From Cervus elaphus (Eukaryota; Chordata; Mammalia; Artiodactyla; Cervidae): a stretch of 64,000 bases of DNA. The notes under the pieces were generated by a model, which did no database searches, was not told where the DNA came from, and worked only from the letters and a program-made list of their open reading frames with translations. The stretch covers positions 61,950,001-62,014,000 of the forward strand of contig NC_057818.1 in the NCBI RefSeq assembly GCF_910594005.1, read 5' to 3'. This document shows, piece by piece, positions 44,640-57,435 of the stretch. The position numbers and the translations under genes are program-made. The first letter of the stretch is position 1. Each line of letters begins with the position of its first letter.

Positions 44640-45330
44640 AAGCGGGCGATGGGATCGGCAGCCGCAGAGAAGAAACCTGTGAGAGGAAAACTGATGAGGT
44701 GGAAAGAATAAGGGAAAACGGATGGAGACAGAAGATGGCTGAGGGTCTTGTAAAGAGACTGTAAGATGAAATAGATTTAGCCTTGAAAATAGTAGGTGAA
44801 TAAAATAGAGAAATTTTAAGAGCCAGATCTCCAGGGATTGGGCAGCAACATGGGGAGAGGGGGGCCTCGATAACTGGTAGTAAGGGGAGCAACAGCGGTG
44901 AGGCACTTCACAGAGATTCTGCGAGAGGATAAAAGGTGGAGCCGTGGCCTTCAGAACTTCGTGGTCCTGAGAGAGGAACACATGACAGCGTGTGACTAGC
45001 GGAGCAGAAAGGAAGCATAGCCACGTGGGGTGCCTGAGAGTGGGGAGGAGGGGACTAAGAGGCAGAGGTTTGCAACCGGAGGGCAGAGAGGGCGTTGAGC
45101 TGGGGGAAGAAAGGAGCAGAAATGTAAAGATATGGGGGGAAAGAGCAACAAGAGGAGAAACAAGTTGCAGAGCTTGGCAGGACAGCAGAGAGAAATAGAC
45201 CAGCAGGGGCACCAGCAGAATAGAAAAGATTAAAAAAGAGACAGAAACGGAGGGAGGGGGGAAATGGAGATAGACAATTAAATGGAAATGCATAATAGTG
45301 CAGGTAAAAAAAAAAAAAATAGTGCAGGAG
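44640..45330 (+). other. Purine-rich intron 1 tract of locus C
   Basis: The sense strand is dominated by A and G, for example 'gaggggactaagaggcagag'. It is homologous to the tracts in loci A and B. The 274-codon open frame on the opposite strand comes from the skewed composition (few A/T stops). Confidence 0.8.
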
Positions 45331-46835
45331 AGGGAAACCTGTGTCCAGGTGGGAGGGGTGAGTTAGCTGGATTTGGACAAAGTTATGATGCACTGTTTTC
45401 TGGCTTTAGAATCTAATAGCTTTCTATTTTGTTTGCTTAAATTATACAGACGAAGATTCATATCGCCAAGCTGGAAGGTTTGTACATTTTGTAATTGTTT
45501 GTATGACAAGATAACGTCCCTTTGCAGTCCCTGTTGAGCCAAGGAGCAGTGACTTGACTCAGACAGGTGTGGCTCACCCCCTTCCATTTCCTGGCATGGG
45601 ATGGAGGGGGCACTAGTGGGGCAAGAAAGGACTGGTTCTGTCCCCACATAGAACCTCTTTGAAGAAACATTGAAAGTGTTTTTCTGTAATGGATTTACTT
45701 TTTTTCTTTGTTTCCTTTACAGTTCTTTTGTTGTTAACTTTACATATATACTAGTGCATTAAATGTCTGAGTCCCTACAAATAATTACTAAGTTGTGAAA
45801 TAAGTTTGGGGGCATTATGTATTCTACTCATGTGGTTCTTTTCTAAATATGATATATCCTCAATTTTTTAAAAGTGTTGACAGCAAGATTATTTCCTTTT
45901 ATTGATTCAGATATTCTTGACACCAAAGTGCTTTCCCTGCCTTATGTTAATATATTGGAAAAGTGCTTTCATAACTAGTAAATACGTTTAGATTCTTTTG
46001 ATGAGTACTTGGTAGAAATGTCTTTTATATTAACGGTCAAAACCTGCTTTAACCAGTTAGTCTAACTTTTTTTTATACATAGCATTCACATTTTATTTGG
46101 TATTATAAGTAACCTCGAGGTGATTTACAGCATATGGGAAGGTGTGTGTAGGTTATATGCAGATACTATGCCAGTTTATATAAGGGATTTGAATCCCTTA
46201 TATATTTTTTTGCCTCTTTTATTCCTCTGTTCATGATGAAAAAGTTTGCTCAGAGCTTATTTCTAAGCTAAACCCTTACAATGTTTTCTGCACCAGCAGC
46301 TGTGCTTCTGCGACTGTTTAAATTACTTTACTTTGATTTTTCTGGAAAAGAAGAATTACCTGTTTGATGTCTGTGTGATTAGACCTTGAAAGAAGTTTCC
46401 TTTGATCAGGTATCTGATAGATGGTATTTTAAATGGGACAGGCAATAAGGACAAACTCTGCCCCCTGAACTTGCAGGATCTCATTTGGGAAACACCCCTA
46501 TTCTGTTCACTCCACCAAGACTTTTTCAAAAAATGTCTCCCTTCTGGACCTCAGGGAGCCTGCTTATAACATGCAGATGAGAGACTAGACAAGAAACAGT
46601 CAGAGCAACGCTGACCCTGAAGTGATTGGCCAAACTGGGTATGTGTCTCTGTGTGGCAGTTCTTTTTGGAGAGAGTATCTAGTTTTTGTAGACGTGTATA
46701 TGGGTCCCTGTCTTCCCAGAATGAAAAACAAAATTGCTGGCTTGGAGATAGGAACACAGGCTCTGAGTAGAAGTGACCGTAGTAGAAATATTTCTCAGCA
46801 TTAAATGTAAATTTGTGGGTTTCTTTTTTTAAGTT
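45331..46835 (+). other. Locus C intron 1, no feature recognised
   Basis: Unique-looking AT-rich sequence. No exon or named repeat supported. Confidence 0.3.
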
Positions 46836-46837
46836 TT

Positions 46838-47350
46838 AGTTTTGTATAGGGATATAGCTGATTGACAATGTTGTGATAGTTTCAGGAGACCTGTGAGAGT
46901 ACTCAGGCATACATATACCTGTATCCATTCTCTCCCAAACTCCCCTCCCATCCAGGCTGCCACATAACATTGAGTTCCATGTGCTATACAGTAGGTCCTT
47001 GTTGGCTATCCATTTAAAATATAGCAGTGAGTACATGTCCATCCCAAACTGCCCATTTATCCCTTCTCCCCCAACCCTGCCACAATCATTCTCTAAGTCT
47101 GTGAGTCTCTTTCTGTTTTGTAAGTTCATTTGTATAATTTCTTTTTAGATTCCACATCTAAGGGATGTCATAAGATATTTCTCCTCTTACTTAACTTTAC
47201 TCAGTATGGTGATTTCTGGGTCCCTCTGTGTTGCTGCAAATGACATTTTTTCCGTTTTGTTTAATGTTTCATTATATATAAGTACTACATTATATATAAG
47301 TACTACATCTTCTTTATCCATTCCTCTCTTAATGGACATTTGGGTTGCTT
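46838..47350 (-). repeat. L1 3' end fragment, antisense
   Basis: The plus strand carries 'gctatacagtaggtccttgt' and 'tcatttgtataatttctttt'. An 18-base local duplication (attatatataagtactac) lies at about 47,270-47,308. Confidence 0.8.
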
Positions 47351-48900
47351 GCATGTTTTGGCTTTCATGAAGCCAGTTGTTTCAGGCACAGAAAATTATT
47401 TTCCTCCAATGTTAGAAGTACGGCCTAAGCTGAGCACACAGGGACCCTTGGGTGCAGGAGGATGGGTGCCTTGTGCTCAGGAGATGGAGCTGAAGGGTGC
47501 CTTTCAGCATCCACTCTACAGGTGACTTGTGTTGGGTGTTTGGGGAGGTCAAAGATCATTGTGCAGGGACACTGCTTTGAGAAAGATCTCCATTACGTCT
47601 TGCAAGAAATAAATCCTTCCTGCTCCAGGGGAAAAGAGAGACAGAGAAAGGAATCTTTCTACAGTTTTTAGAGTAACATAAGAAAAGTTTCAGACATCAT
47701 TTTCTTGTTTACCTTTAGTACTCTTCAGTATTTTGTGTCGCAAATAAAGAAATGTTCAGTTGCACTGTGAAAGCTACAACAGGGGGATTTGGGGTGTTTC
47801 CTTGGGAGATGTCTGGGTCTCGCTGGGGCTTGTGCACTGCTGAAAACATCTTTTATACATAGTTTTCAAAGATGACAGTCTTTGGGCTGAGGTTACAGTG
47901 AATGAAAACATGGTGTTTTGCATCCAGTGGATCTTTGGATGTCTTCATACGTACTTTTCTCTCTGGCATGATTTATTAGAGTTTGGGAATTTTTTTGTGT
48001 GTGTGGTTTTTTTATAGCAGGATGAGTGGATCATTATGGGTTTTATAGAGACTGTGTTGGACCCCATGAGAGTTTGTAAGTTCATCTGAGTCCAAAAGGG
48101 AAGGAAATGATGAGCACTAAGCTTCAAATGGCAGAGTTTTCATTAGGGAGGTTTTACTAGGTATGTTCCGTGGACAGAACTTGAGAGGGGCCGTTACGTT
48201 CTTCAGTGTAGGGAGAGATTGTTCCAGGAATCAAGAGGACTGGCGACACCAAGTGAACGGTAGTACAGAGGGACATCCTTGGGAAGGTGTAGCTGCTACT
48301 TTTTTGCTGCCAGGCCAGTGCTAGTTCCTCTCCTGTCCTCTCCAACCCTGTCCCAAAACATGCGCACGCACGCGTGCACACACACACACACACACAGAAT
48401 AGGGAACTCTTGTGTACTCTTAGTGGAAATGTAAATGGTATGGCTATTACAGAAAATGACTTAGAGATTCCCTTGTCTAGCTATCCAGAGGAAATTAAAT
48501 CACAAAATTTAGGTCAGTATTTGCAACATGTACATCTAATGTTGACTGTGGTTCATACTGTGTTTCTACATACTTGATATTTGTTGAAAGAATAACACCT
48601 CAGTATTCTCGACACACAGAAGTAAAATGCTAGTTGTGAGTTGACAGAAGTGTAAATTACTTTATCAAATAGTCACACTGGATGCCTCATGTGTACGTAC
48701 TTGTTCTTCATCTATTAGCCTCCGTCAAGATGGAAAATAGAATGTGAGGGGTGGACTAGACTTGCCTCCATGGGGTGCTGGTCAACTCAGGCTTGCCTTA
48801 GATCGATAAAGAATTCTGGGTATGCATGTTTTTTTTTTTTTTTTTGGGTATGCATGTTTTATACCCCCTGACCAGAGATTTCTTTTCATATTGTCAGTGT
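47351..48900 (+). other. Locus C intron 1, mostly unassigned
   Basis: It contains a CA-type microsatellite at about 48,363-48,397 (cgcacgcacgcgtgcacaca). No exon is supported. Confidence 0.4.
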
Positions 48901-48919
48901 GGGGTCCAATCTCAATAGT

Positions 48920-49306
48920 GTTTAAGGGGCCAAGGTGCATCTAGCATTGAGCATCAGTACTCTCGATCCTCCTGTTCCTGAGCGCTGAGATCTGGGCTCA
49001 GGGTAGGGGCTGTGCTCTGAGTGGGGATGGACCAGGGCCTGGACTGTGACCTGAAAGGGATTGTGTGAGGTGGACAGCTGAGCGTTAGCTGAGGTGCCCC
49101 CTGCTGCTGTTTTCATGAGGCTTCACCAGGAGGGGAGTGAGATTTGAAGGAAAGGGTAGAAAAACTCCCATATTGATCTCTGGTCTCTCCTGTGACAGTG
49201 GCAGCCAAAGACTCTTTTCCACCTGATGAGATCTTCTTTGTGTGTGTGTGGTTGGGGCACAGAGAGAGAAGATATGGATTCTAACAGCAGTTTTGCAACT
49301 TTCAAG
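48920..49306 (+). other. Conserved flank upstream of the locus C ATG exon
   Basis: It matches locus A (14.2-14.5 kb, minus) and the extra copy at 42.8-43.1 kb, with 'ccctgctgctgttttcatga' and 'ctctcctgtgacagtggcag'. Confidence 0.75.
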
Positions 49307-49380
49307 GTTGACTTCGAAAGACTTACTTTGCCCAAGGAAGAGCATAGAAGAGGAAGAAGAGGAAAGAAGAGGAGTCAGGC
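49307..49380 (+). other. 5' untranslated part of locus C exon 2
   Basis: It follows the acceptor 'caactttcaag' and runs to the ATG at 49,381, context 'gtcaggcatgg'. It is GAA-rich (gaggaagaagaggaaagaag), like a splicing-enhancer sequence. Confidence 0.75.
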
Positions 49381-49395
49381 ATGGCTGTTTCTCAG
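49381..49395 (+). CDS. Locus C coding exon 1: MAVSQ
   Basis: The first five codons of the locus C protein, followed by the donor GTAAGG. It joins in phase 0 to the KRAB exon at 55,617. The start is fixed by agreement with loci A and B. Confidence 0.85.
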
Positions 49396-49854
49396 GTAAG
49401 GTCATATTCTCAGTGGATTCTCACACTGCCTTCCTGAAATGCCCTTCTCTGGACTCGCCAATTGTGTCTGACTCTGGAGTGTCCTGTCTGACTCCTGTAC
49501 ACGCACACTCACCCGGGGCCTTCCCTCAGGGCCTGTCATCTCCACTTAGATCCCGTCTCCCCATGACCTGGTGACCTGGCCCTTGTGAGGAGGCTCCCCT
49601 GGGCACCGTCCTGGGCAGGGCTTCTCACCCACGGGTTGGAGATGGGGTCTCAGTGCTGTTGGGCAGCAGGGATTGCTTAGGGCCCATCTGGATGCGCTCT
49701 CTGCTCTGTGAACCAGGGTAAAGAAGTTGAACATTAATATGCATAATATCTGATAAAATCTGAAAAACTGACCAGTGAGGGGTAATTCGTTCTTTTTGTA
49801 AGGCATTTGAAGCTAAATGACTCAGTCGTTGACTTCGTCTTTTTTTCTTTTTCT

Positions 49855-50130
49855 TTTTTAGCTATTTTATATTGGAGTAGAGCTGATTAACAGGTTGTGA
49901 TAGTTTTAGGTGGGTGGAAAAGGGACTCAGCCGTACATACACATGTATCCATTCTCACTCAAACTCCCTTCCCATCCAGACTGTCATATAATATTGGGCA
50001 GAGTTCCATGTCCTATACAGGCGGACCTTGTTGGTTATTTATTTTAAATACAGCAGTGTGTGCATGTCCATCCCAAACTCCCTAACTATCCCTTCCCCAT
50101 TCTTCCCCCTTGAGAACCATAAGTTTTTTC
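49855..50130 (-). repeat. L1 3' end fragment, antisense
   Basis: The plus strand carries 'gagtagagctgattaacagg' and 'gtgtgcatgtccatcccaaa'. Confidence 0.8.
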
Positions 50131-50204
50131 TCTATTGACTTCGAATCTTAATGGTTGCAAATGGAAGGGAATGTTCAGAAACAGACATCAGTGGTATAAG
50201 GAGA

Positions 50205-50335
50205 TTGATTCCTTTTTTTTTTTGATGCGCCCCATGTCGGCTTGTAGTATCTTAGTTCCCCAACCAGGGTTTGAACCTAGGCCCACAGCTCTGAAAGCAC
50301 AGAGTCCTAACCACTGGACTGCCAGGGAATGTTTT
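50205..50335 (-). repeat. CHR-type SINE, antisense
   Basis: The plus strand reads 'ttagttccccaaccagggtt' and 'taaccactggactgccaggg'. Confidence 0.85.
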
Positions 50336-50469
50336 ATTCCGTTTTTGAATTTGACCTATAAAATCAATCAAAATCTCTGGCAACTGGAAATTCTTTAAAT
50401 CACTTTCGTCACCTCCATTCCTCAGAGGTTGTCTCTGCACTTGGTGGATTGTATCCTGTGATACGAAGA

Positions 50470-50990
50470 TTTTACCTTTGTTACAAGTAAGGTTCCATCT
50501 TCATTCTTTTGCTTGGTTGTATAGAGTTGCTCTATATCATTTGTTATCGAGATTGTCCTTTACCCTTTGTGCAGTCTTTGAACCCTTGTCTGTACATTTT
50601 ATATCATATTCACTGAATTATTTCTGGTACTCTAATGTGTTCCAGTGGGTTATGTATCTGGGCTTATGCTAGTACAACATCATCTTGATTACTTTGTAAT
50701 ATGTTTTGAATTTTGAAAAGGACAGCCTCCATCTTCTGTTTCAAGAGTATTTTGACTGTTTGGGGTCCCTTGAGGTTCCCTGTGAATTGTAATTTTTTTT
50801 TTTTTACAGCAAAAATTGCCTTTGAAATTTTGACAGGGATACCATTAGAATCTAACATTTTCAGTAATAAAGTCATTTTAAAACTATTAGGTCTTCCAAT
50901 TCATGAGTACAGAGTATCATTTACTTTACTTATGTCCTCGGATTTCTCTTAGCAAACTTTAGTAATTTTCAGTGAGCAAACCTTTTACCT
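50470..50990 (-). repeat. L1 ORF2 remnant in locus C intron, part 1
   Basis: The plus strand matches the locus B L1 at 27.0-27.45 kb, for example 'ttgattactttgtaatatgt' here and 'ttgactactttttaatatgt' there. It breaks at a BovB insertion and resumes at about 53,290. Confidence 0.8.
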
Positions 50991-50991
50991 C

Positions 50992-53245
50992 CTTGGGCAA
51001 TGCTGTCTAGGTTTGTCATAGCTTTCCCTCCAAGGAGCAAGCTTCTTTTAATTTCATGGCTGCAGTCACCATCTCCGGTAATTTTGGAACCAAGAAAATA
51101 AAGTCAGCCACTGTTTCCATTGTTTCCCCATCTATTTGCCATGAAGTGATGGGACTGGATGCCATGATCTTCCTTTTTTTGAATGTTGAGTTTTTTTTTT
51201 TTTTGAATGTTGAGTTTTAAGCCAGCTTTTTCACTCTCTTCTTTCACCATCATCAGGAGACTCTTTAGTTCCTCTCGCTTTCTGTCATAAAGATGGTGTC
51301 ATCTTTGTATCTGAAGTTATTGATATTTCTCCCTGCAATCTTGTTTCCAGTTTGTGCTTCTTCCAGCCCAGCATTTCAAGTGATGTACTCAACATATAAG
51401 TTAAATAAGCAGGCTGACAGCATGCAACCTTGATGTACTCCTTTCCCAATACTGAACCAGTTCATAGTTCCGTGTCCAGTTCTAACTGTTGCTTCTTGAC
51501 CTGCATACAGGTTTCTCAGGAGGCAGGTATGGTGGTCTAGTATGCACATCTCTTTAAGAATTTTCCAAAAATAAAAAAATTTAAAAATTTTAAAAAAAAA
51601 AGAATTTTCCAGTTTGATGTGATCCACATAGTCAAAGACTTTGGGTAGTCAATAAAGCAGAAGTAGATGTTTTTCTGGAATTCTCTTGCTTTTTCTATGT
51701 TCCAGCGGTTGTTGGGAATTTGATCTCTGGTTCCTCTGCCTTTTCACAATCCAGCTTGAACATCTGGAAGTTTTCAGTTCATGTACTATTGAAGCCTGGC
51801 TTGGAGAATTTTGAGCATTACTTTGCTAGCATGTGAAATGAGTGCAATTGTGTGGTAGTTTGAACATTCTTTGGCATTGCCTTTTTTTGGGGTTGGAATG
51901 AAAACTGACCTTTTCCAGTTTGGTGGCCACTGCTGAGTTTTTCAAATTTGCTGGCATATTGAGTACAGCATTTTAATAGCATCATCTTTTAGGATTTGAA
52001 CTAGCTCAGCTGGAATTCTATCACCTCCACTATCTTTGTAGTGATGCTTCCTAAGGCCCACTTGATTGCACTCCAGGATATCTGGCTCTATGAGTGATCA
52101 CACCATTGTGGTTATCTGGGTCATGAAGATCTTTTTTGTACAGTTCTTCTGTGTGTTCTTGCCATCTCTTCTGATTGTGGTAGGTCCATACCATTTCTGT
52201 CCTTTATTGAGCCCATCTTTGCATGAAATGTTCCCTTAGTATCTCTAATCCTCTTTAAGAGATCTGAAGTCTTCCCATTCTGTTGTTTTCCTCTATTTGC
52301 ACTGATCACTAAGGAATGCTTTCTTATCTCTCCTTGCTATTCTTTGGAACTCTGCATTCAGATGTCTGTATCTTTCCTTTTCTCCTTTGCCTTTCACTTC
52401 TGTTTTCCCAGCTATTTGTAGGGCCTCTTCAGACAATCATTTTGCCTTTTTGCATTTCTTTTTCTTAAGGATGGATTTGATCACTGCTTCCTGTAGAATG
52501 TTACACACCTCTGTCCATGGTTCTTCAGGCACTCTGTCTATCAGATCTAATCCCTTGAATCTATTTGTCACTTCCACTGTATAATCGTAAGGAATTTGAT
52601 TTAGGTCATAGGTCATACCTGAACGGTCTAGTGGTTTTTCATAGTTTCTTCAATTTAAGTTTGAATTTTGCAGTAAGGCATTCATGATCTGAGCCACAGT
52701 CAGTTCCAGGTCTTGTTTTTGCTGACTGTACAGAGCTTCTCCATCTTTGGCTGCAAAGAATATAATCAGTCTGATTATAGTATTCACCATCTGGTGATGT
52801 CCATGTGTAGAGTCTTCTCTTGTGTTGTTGGTCATTTGCTATGACCAGTGCATTCTGTTGGCAAAACTCTTGTTAGCCTTTGCCCTGCTTCATTTTAAAC
52901 TCCAAAGCTAAACTTGCCTGTTCCTCCAGGTATCTCTTGACTTCCTACTTTGGCATTCCAGTTCCCTGTGCTGAAAAGGACATCTTTTTTGGGTGTTAGT
53001 TTTATAAGGTCTTGTAGGTCTTCATAGAACCATTCAAGTTCAGCTTCTTCAGCATTAGTGGTTGAGGCATAGATTTGGATTACTGTGATTTCGAATGGTT
53101 TGCCTTGGAGCTGAACAGAGATCGTTCTGTTGTTTTTGAGATTGCACCCAAGCACTGCATTTTGGACTCTGTTGTTGACTATGATGGCTACTCCATTTCT
53201 TCTAAAGGATTCTTGCGTACGGTAGTAGATATAATGACCTATCTT
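50992..53245 (-). mobile_element. BovB (RTE-type) LINE, longer copy, nested in L1
   Basis: The minus strand carries, from 53,245 down, an APE-type endonuclease fragment (RNGVAIIVNNRVQNAVLGCN, VLFSTGNWNAKVGSQEI), a middle region, and RT fragments (GMNWFSIGKGVHQGCML-like near 51,400). Frames are broken by stops. The 3' terminal part present in the 19.87 kb copy is missing. An A/T-rich 40-base insertion with duplicated 'agaattttcc' ends lies at about 51,556-51,611, and a small duplication of 'gaatgttgag' at 51,180-51,225. The copy is not able to move by itself. Confidence 0.92.
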
Positions 53246-53282
53246 AACCACTCGACTGCTAGGGAATGCCCTGCTGCAGTTT
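53246..53282 (-). repeat. Tail of a CHR-type SINE
   Basis: The stretch 'ccactcgactgctagggaat' is the reversed end of a CHR element. Confidence 0.5.
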
Positions 53283-53284
53283 TT

Positions 53285-53600
53285 AAGGTTATTTTTAGAA
53301 GTGGCAGTTTTCTCATGGAGCCTTTTTGGTTTGTACATATAAAACTTTATTACCTAGAGAAAAAGATAATTTTACCTCTGTTTCAATTTGTATAACCTTG
53401 ACTTCTTTTTCTTGTCTAATGACTGTTGTCTAATGACTTTTTCTTGCTTTGGACTCTCAGTACTTTCTTGAACAGTAATACAGAGTTTACATCTTTTTAT
53501 TTTCTTGAGTTTTTTTGCTGTTGGATGAAATGTTCTGTACATGTCTGTCAGGTACAATTGTTTTAATTTTTTGTTTCCATGCATATATGACTTGAATATT
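53285..53600 (-). repeat. L1 ORF2 remnant in locus C intron, part 2
   Basis: It continues the broken L1 and matches locus B at 27.78-28.06 kb, for example 'aaaaagataattttacctct' against 'aaaaagataattttactttt'. Confidence 0.8.
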
Positions 53601-53684
53601 TAATTCTGTGCTGACATTTTGCTGTTGTCATTCTCTATATTTCTGTTGTTTGCTTCATATTTGGGTGAGTTCTAATGCTAGGTG

Positions 53685-53828
53685 TGATATTCGGTCACTC
53701 AGTCGTGTCCAGCTCTTTGCCACCCTATGGACTGCAGCACACGAGGCTTCCCTGTCCTTTACCATCTCCCTGAGCTTGCTCAAAATCATGCCCTTTGAGT
53801 CTGTGATGCCCTCCAACCTAGATGTATA
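53685..53828 (-). repeat. BovB 3' end fragment, antisense
   Basis: The plus strand reads 'cactcagtcgtgtccagctc' and 'gtctgtgatgccctccaacc'. Confidence 0.85.
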
Positions 53829-55616
53829 TCTGTTTGTAATTATTCTACCTTCTTGCTGAATTAACCTTTTTGTATAATATCCTTTTGCTCAATTTTTTGT
53901 GTTTATTTTTTCTAATATAGTCACCCCTGCTCTCTTTAGGATGGAGTGTCTTTTCCAATCCTTTCTCTGTTACTAGATTCGTGTCCTTAGATTTGTGAAC
54001 GTTCATAGTTCCAGTTCTCTGACACACTCTTTGTGTCTCTCACTCTCTGTTTTTCTCCTGTGACATCCTCAAGGGATCCCCGCTCAGGCACACTGTACTC
54101 TGGTGAGAGGCAGGAGCCCTGGCCAGCCCCCATCAGTCCACTGTAACTTCAGAGGGCATGCATTCAGACTTTCCTTTTAATCATGAGATTTGGTGAAATA
54201 GTCTTTCTTACTTACAATGTATTTTTTTCCATATTCTTTATAGTTGTGATATTTAATTCTTTAAGTAGTTTTTAACTTTGCTTTGTGATCATTTTTTTCT
54301 TCATCTCTTTATGTATAATAGTAATAACTTTTCTAAGTTTGACTCAGTCTTTTATGAGTAGAACACAGAAATAAACTCTGCTTTGCATTTGTTAATACCT
54401 ATCTATGTCAATGTTATGGTTTTCATTGTCTTTATATATAGGTATTCCACTCAAAGGATTTCAGTCAGAGGATCCTATTTTTTTTCATGTTACTACCATT
54501 TGGTACAGTTGATGCTTTTTCATTCTTGCAAAAATGCTGAAATTTACATGAATTAAAACGATGGTGAAAGAAATCATGCACAAATATGTCCAGAGACACC
54601 TTCTCTCATTTCAGTTATTTCTGCATTCACATGTGTGTCCGTGAGTTCATGAATCTAGAAGTGAACGGTTTTCATAAAAGACGTCATGATTTTATAACTG
54701 TGTACTGTATTATAGTTCAAAGTATAAATATATTTCGTGACCTTGCATTTTTCCTACACTCTCTTGTTCATGGTTCAGATAGTAGTAAGATTACTAACAT
54801 GTTATATGTATGTGTTTGTGTGTGCATATCTGTAATCTTTTATTGCCTTCTGTGTTGTTCACTTTGAACTTATTTCAGGTCTCAGGGAGCCCTCTGTCAT
54901 TGTGCTTCTAATCCTATTCTTTTTTTTTTTTTTCTTAATGCTCTTCTGTTACTTCAGTTTATGCTTTTTTATCTTCAGTTTAAGACTGCATTCTCTTTAA
55001 TTGAGGTTCTTGCTGTATGATTTCTTATGTACAGCTGTATAATTTCTTACATACAGAAACTCAAATCTCCAGATGTCTCTGATACTTGTCTCTGTAGAAT
55101 AGCATGTGTCTTTCTCTACTGAGCTATGACGTTCATAGCCATAAAGCATTTAGAATATACATAGCATCATTGAAGTATTCGAACACTTTTAGTTATTGCT
55201 GCTGTTCTTATGATTATAATTTAAAATTTTGACCTTTTTTTTAATAGCACTGTTGACTTTGTCATTTCTGATGCCACCACTCATAGTGTAGCTCATCTAG
55301 ATATTGAATAGCAGTCAGTGTGTAAAACATCGTCTAACACTTCTGGAGGAACAACTCATTGTAGAATCTTACTTACACGTATTTCATGTATTGTTCACAA
55401 AAATGAAAAATCCATGTTGATTACAGGTTATCATAATCTCTGTGTAAAAGCATAAGGAATTAAAATTAGAGACCCGTAATTTCCTCCAAATAGCTTTACT
55501 TGGATCTGTCAGAATATTACTTCAGCTGAGTTCATCACCCCGCTCTCCTCTTCTCATTTGGTTTGAAAATAAGAGCTCTTCTCATGGCCCCTTGGTGAAA
55601 TGTGTTTTCATTTCAG
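53829..55616 (+). other. Intron upstream of the locus C KRAB exon
   Basis: It is homologous to locus B at 28.1-29.1 kb in its second half (from about 54.7 kb). The first half is unassigned, with T-rich tracts. No exon is supported. Confidence 0.5.
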
Positions 55617-55743
55617 GCACAGTTGACCTTCAAGGATGTGGCCATAGAGTTCACTCAGGAGGAATGGGAATGCCTGGACCCTGCTCAGAGGGCCTTGTAC
55701 AGGGACGTGATGGTGGAGACCCTCAGGAACCTAGTCTCCTTGG
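55617..55743 (+). CDS. Locus C coding exon 2: KRAB-A box
   Basis: The exon is 127 bases, from the acceptor 'cattttcatttcag'-like site to the donor GTGAGG. It codes residues 6-47, AQLTFKDVAIEFTQEEWECL onward, ending TLRNLVSL, and one base of the next codon. DV, EEW and MVE are all present, and the YRD sequence is the usual form. The box should recruit TRIM28. It differs from locus B in about seven residues, including Ala for Glu at the first position, Thr for Ser, and YRD for YMD. Confidence 0.95.
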
Positions 55744-56299
55744 GTGAGGATGACTTCCCTCTGAAGTTGGGATCTGCCCTGGGGTACCACTGCATTTCCC
55801 ACTGTGTGCCTCTTGGGAGCCCCGGGGTTACTTGACTGATCTGAAATCCCTATTGATTCCGACATGAAGAGCTTCAGGACGCAGCATCAGGAGTTTAAAT
55901 CTACCTTTTCCTCTGACGATCTGCCCACTTCATGATACATCAGGAGTTCCAGAGCTTTTGTAGTTATAAAGCTCAATGGAAAACTTTTAACACATCCCTT
56001 TTCCTGTTTCTTACCCATGTACTTTTGATTCAGGAGTTTTAGGAAAAGACAATGTTTCTGTGCGTTACACTGTTCCCTGTGTATTCAGAAGGAGATAAAC
56101 AGCAGGTGAATTTTGGAAATATTTTTCTGTTCCTCTCTGTATTCCATCAATCCTCAGTTGAACAGGGGACTAGGATTCTGGCAAAGCCACAGCAAGTCAT
56201 GTGTCTTTCCTCTTATGTGGAGGTATTTCTGTTTCTTATCTGAATATTTTACCCACTTTGTAACAAGACAAAGAGCCCTGGTCAATGGAGAGTAAGGTG

Positions 56300-57100
56300 A
56301 GTGCCTTTGGTGGTGTATCAAAGTGTGAACACAGTTCAGATCTCAGAAGGGTCCGGGGGAGCCTCACTATCAATAGTGTTTACGTAAAGACTTTCCCTTC
56401 GTCAGAGAATTCTATAGGAAGTACAAACATTTACCTACTATGTGAACTCTCAGAGGAAATTTTTCTTCTCTGTAAGCTATCCCTCTTGTCTTTCCACATG
56501 TAAAATGTATTCTTTCACCTCTAGTGGTGCCACATCCCCACCAGGGACAAAGGCAGATCTTCTATCATGATCTGCAGCGCTCTGCCATCTGACTCCTGTG
56601 AACTCCTGTTGCTTGCCTTAGAGGAGCTTGAGGTGGACTTTTAAAGGGGCCTCTTACTCCCTCATCTCTCTTTCTCGACTTCACTCCATTGGCAGTCCAG
56701 TTCCCAGTCCACAGAGATAAGAGCTGATTCCTCCAGACAACAGTCCCTGAACCTTTGCTCATTCCATCTCCATTTGATGTTTTTAGAAGACTTCATCAGA
56801 AGGGGGAAAGCACTGGCTGCTCTTTGATTGCATTTGGCACCCCAGAATCTGCATGGAGCTGTCTCTCGTCCTGTCTGCTTGTTTGGATCCCTCTTCTATT
56901 CCTTCTCTTCTGCCTTGGCCATACTCTTCAGGCTTGTGTGTAACAGGGTGATGCATTCTGTTTCCTGTTCTTATTTTGCAGGAAAACTAAAGACAGTGCA
57001 CACAGTCATGCTCTCTTTGATCCCCAGTCCTAATGAGGAGCGTTTGTGTGTCTTTCGGGCTCTTAGTTTGGTGTCGGTGGCTGGAGCACATTGTTCTGTC
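56300..57100 (+). other. Intron block of locus C shared with loci A and B
   Basis: It carries 'ctctcagaggaaatttttct' and 'gatccccagtcctaatgagg', in common with 8.06-8.99 kb (minus). Frames in it are not conserved. Confidence 0.75.
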
Positions 57101-57409
57101 TGAAGATCTTGTGATGTATGACACACAAATCTCATGTATTTTTCACTCCTGTACTGTTCTATCTAGTCTGGGAATGTATTCTCTTCCTGATATACTCTTT
57201 TAAGTTTGTGTGTGATTTTTGCCTCTGAAGTTTGTTTATGAAATACATAGTCCTAGGCTCTGAAATTATATCCAGACTTTTTGCTGCGATAATCCACCCT
57301 CAGTTAATCAATACTTTCTGGTGGACTCTCTGTTACTGGGTAACAGATAAATTTGATGGAGAATACCATCCCTCGTGTATTGTAATATTTTCCTGCTATA
57401 TAGAAAATT

Positions 57410-57435
57410 ACCACTTCACGCTATAGTGAAGTGGT
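57410..57435. repeat. Perfect 10-base inverted repeat
   Basis: accacttcac (57,410-57,419) pairs with gtgaagtggt (57,426-57,435), loop of six. The matching locus B sequence near 31,080 keeps only one arm, so the hairpin arose locally. Confidence 0.7.

Noticed and set aside
44469..45293. 274-codon open frame on the minus strand opposite locus C intron 1
   Set aside because: It lies over a purine-rich tract, which removes stops on the other strand. The product is a Ser/Leu/Pro/Phe low-complexity string, and the matching frames in loci A and B are broken.
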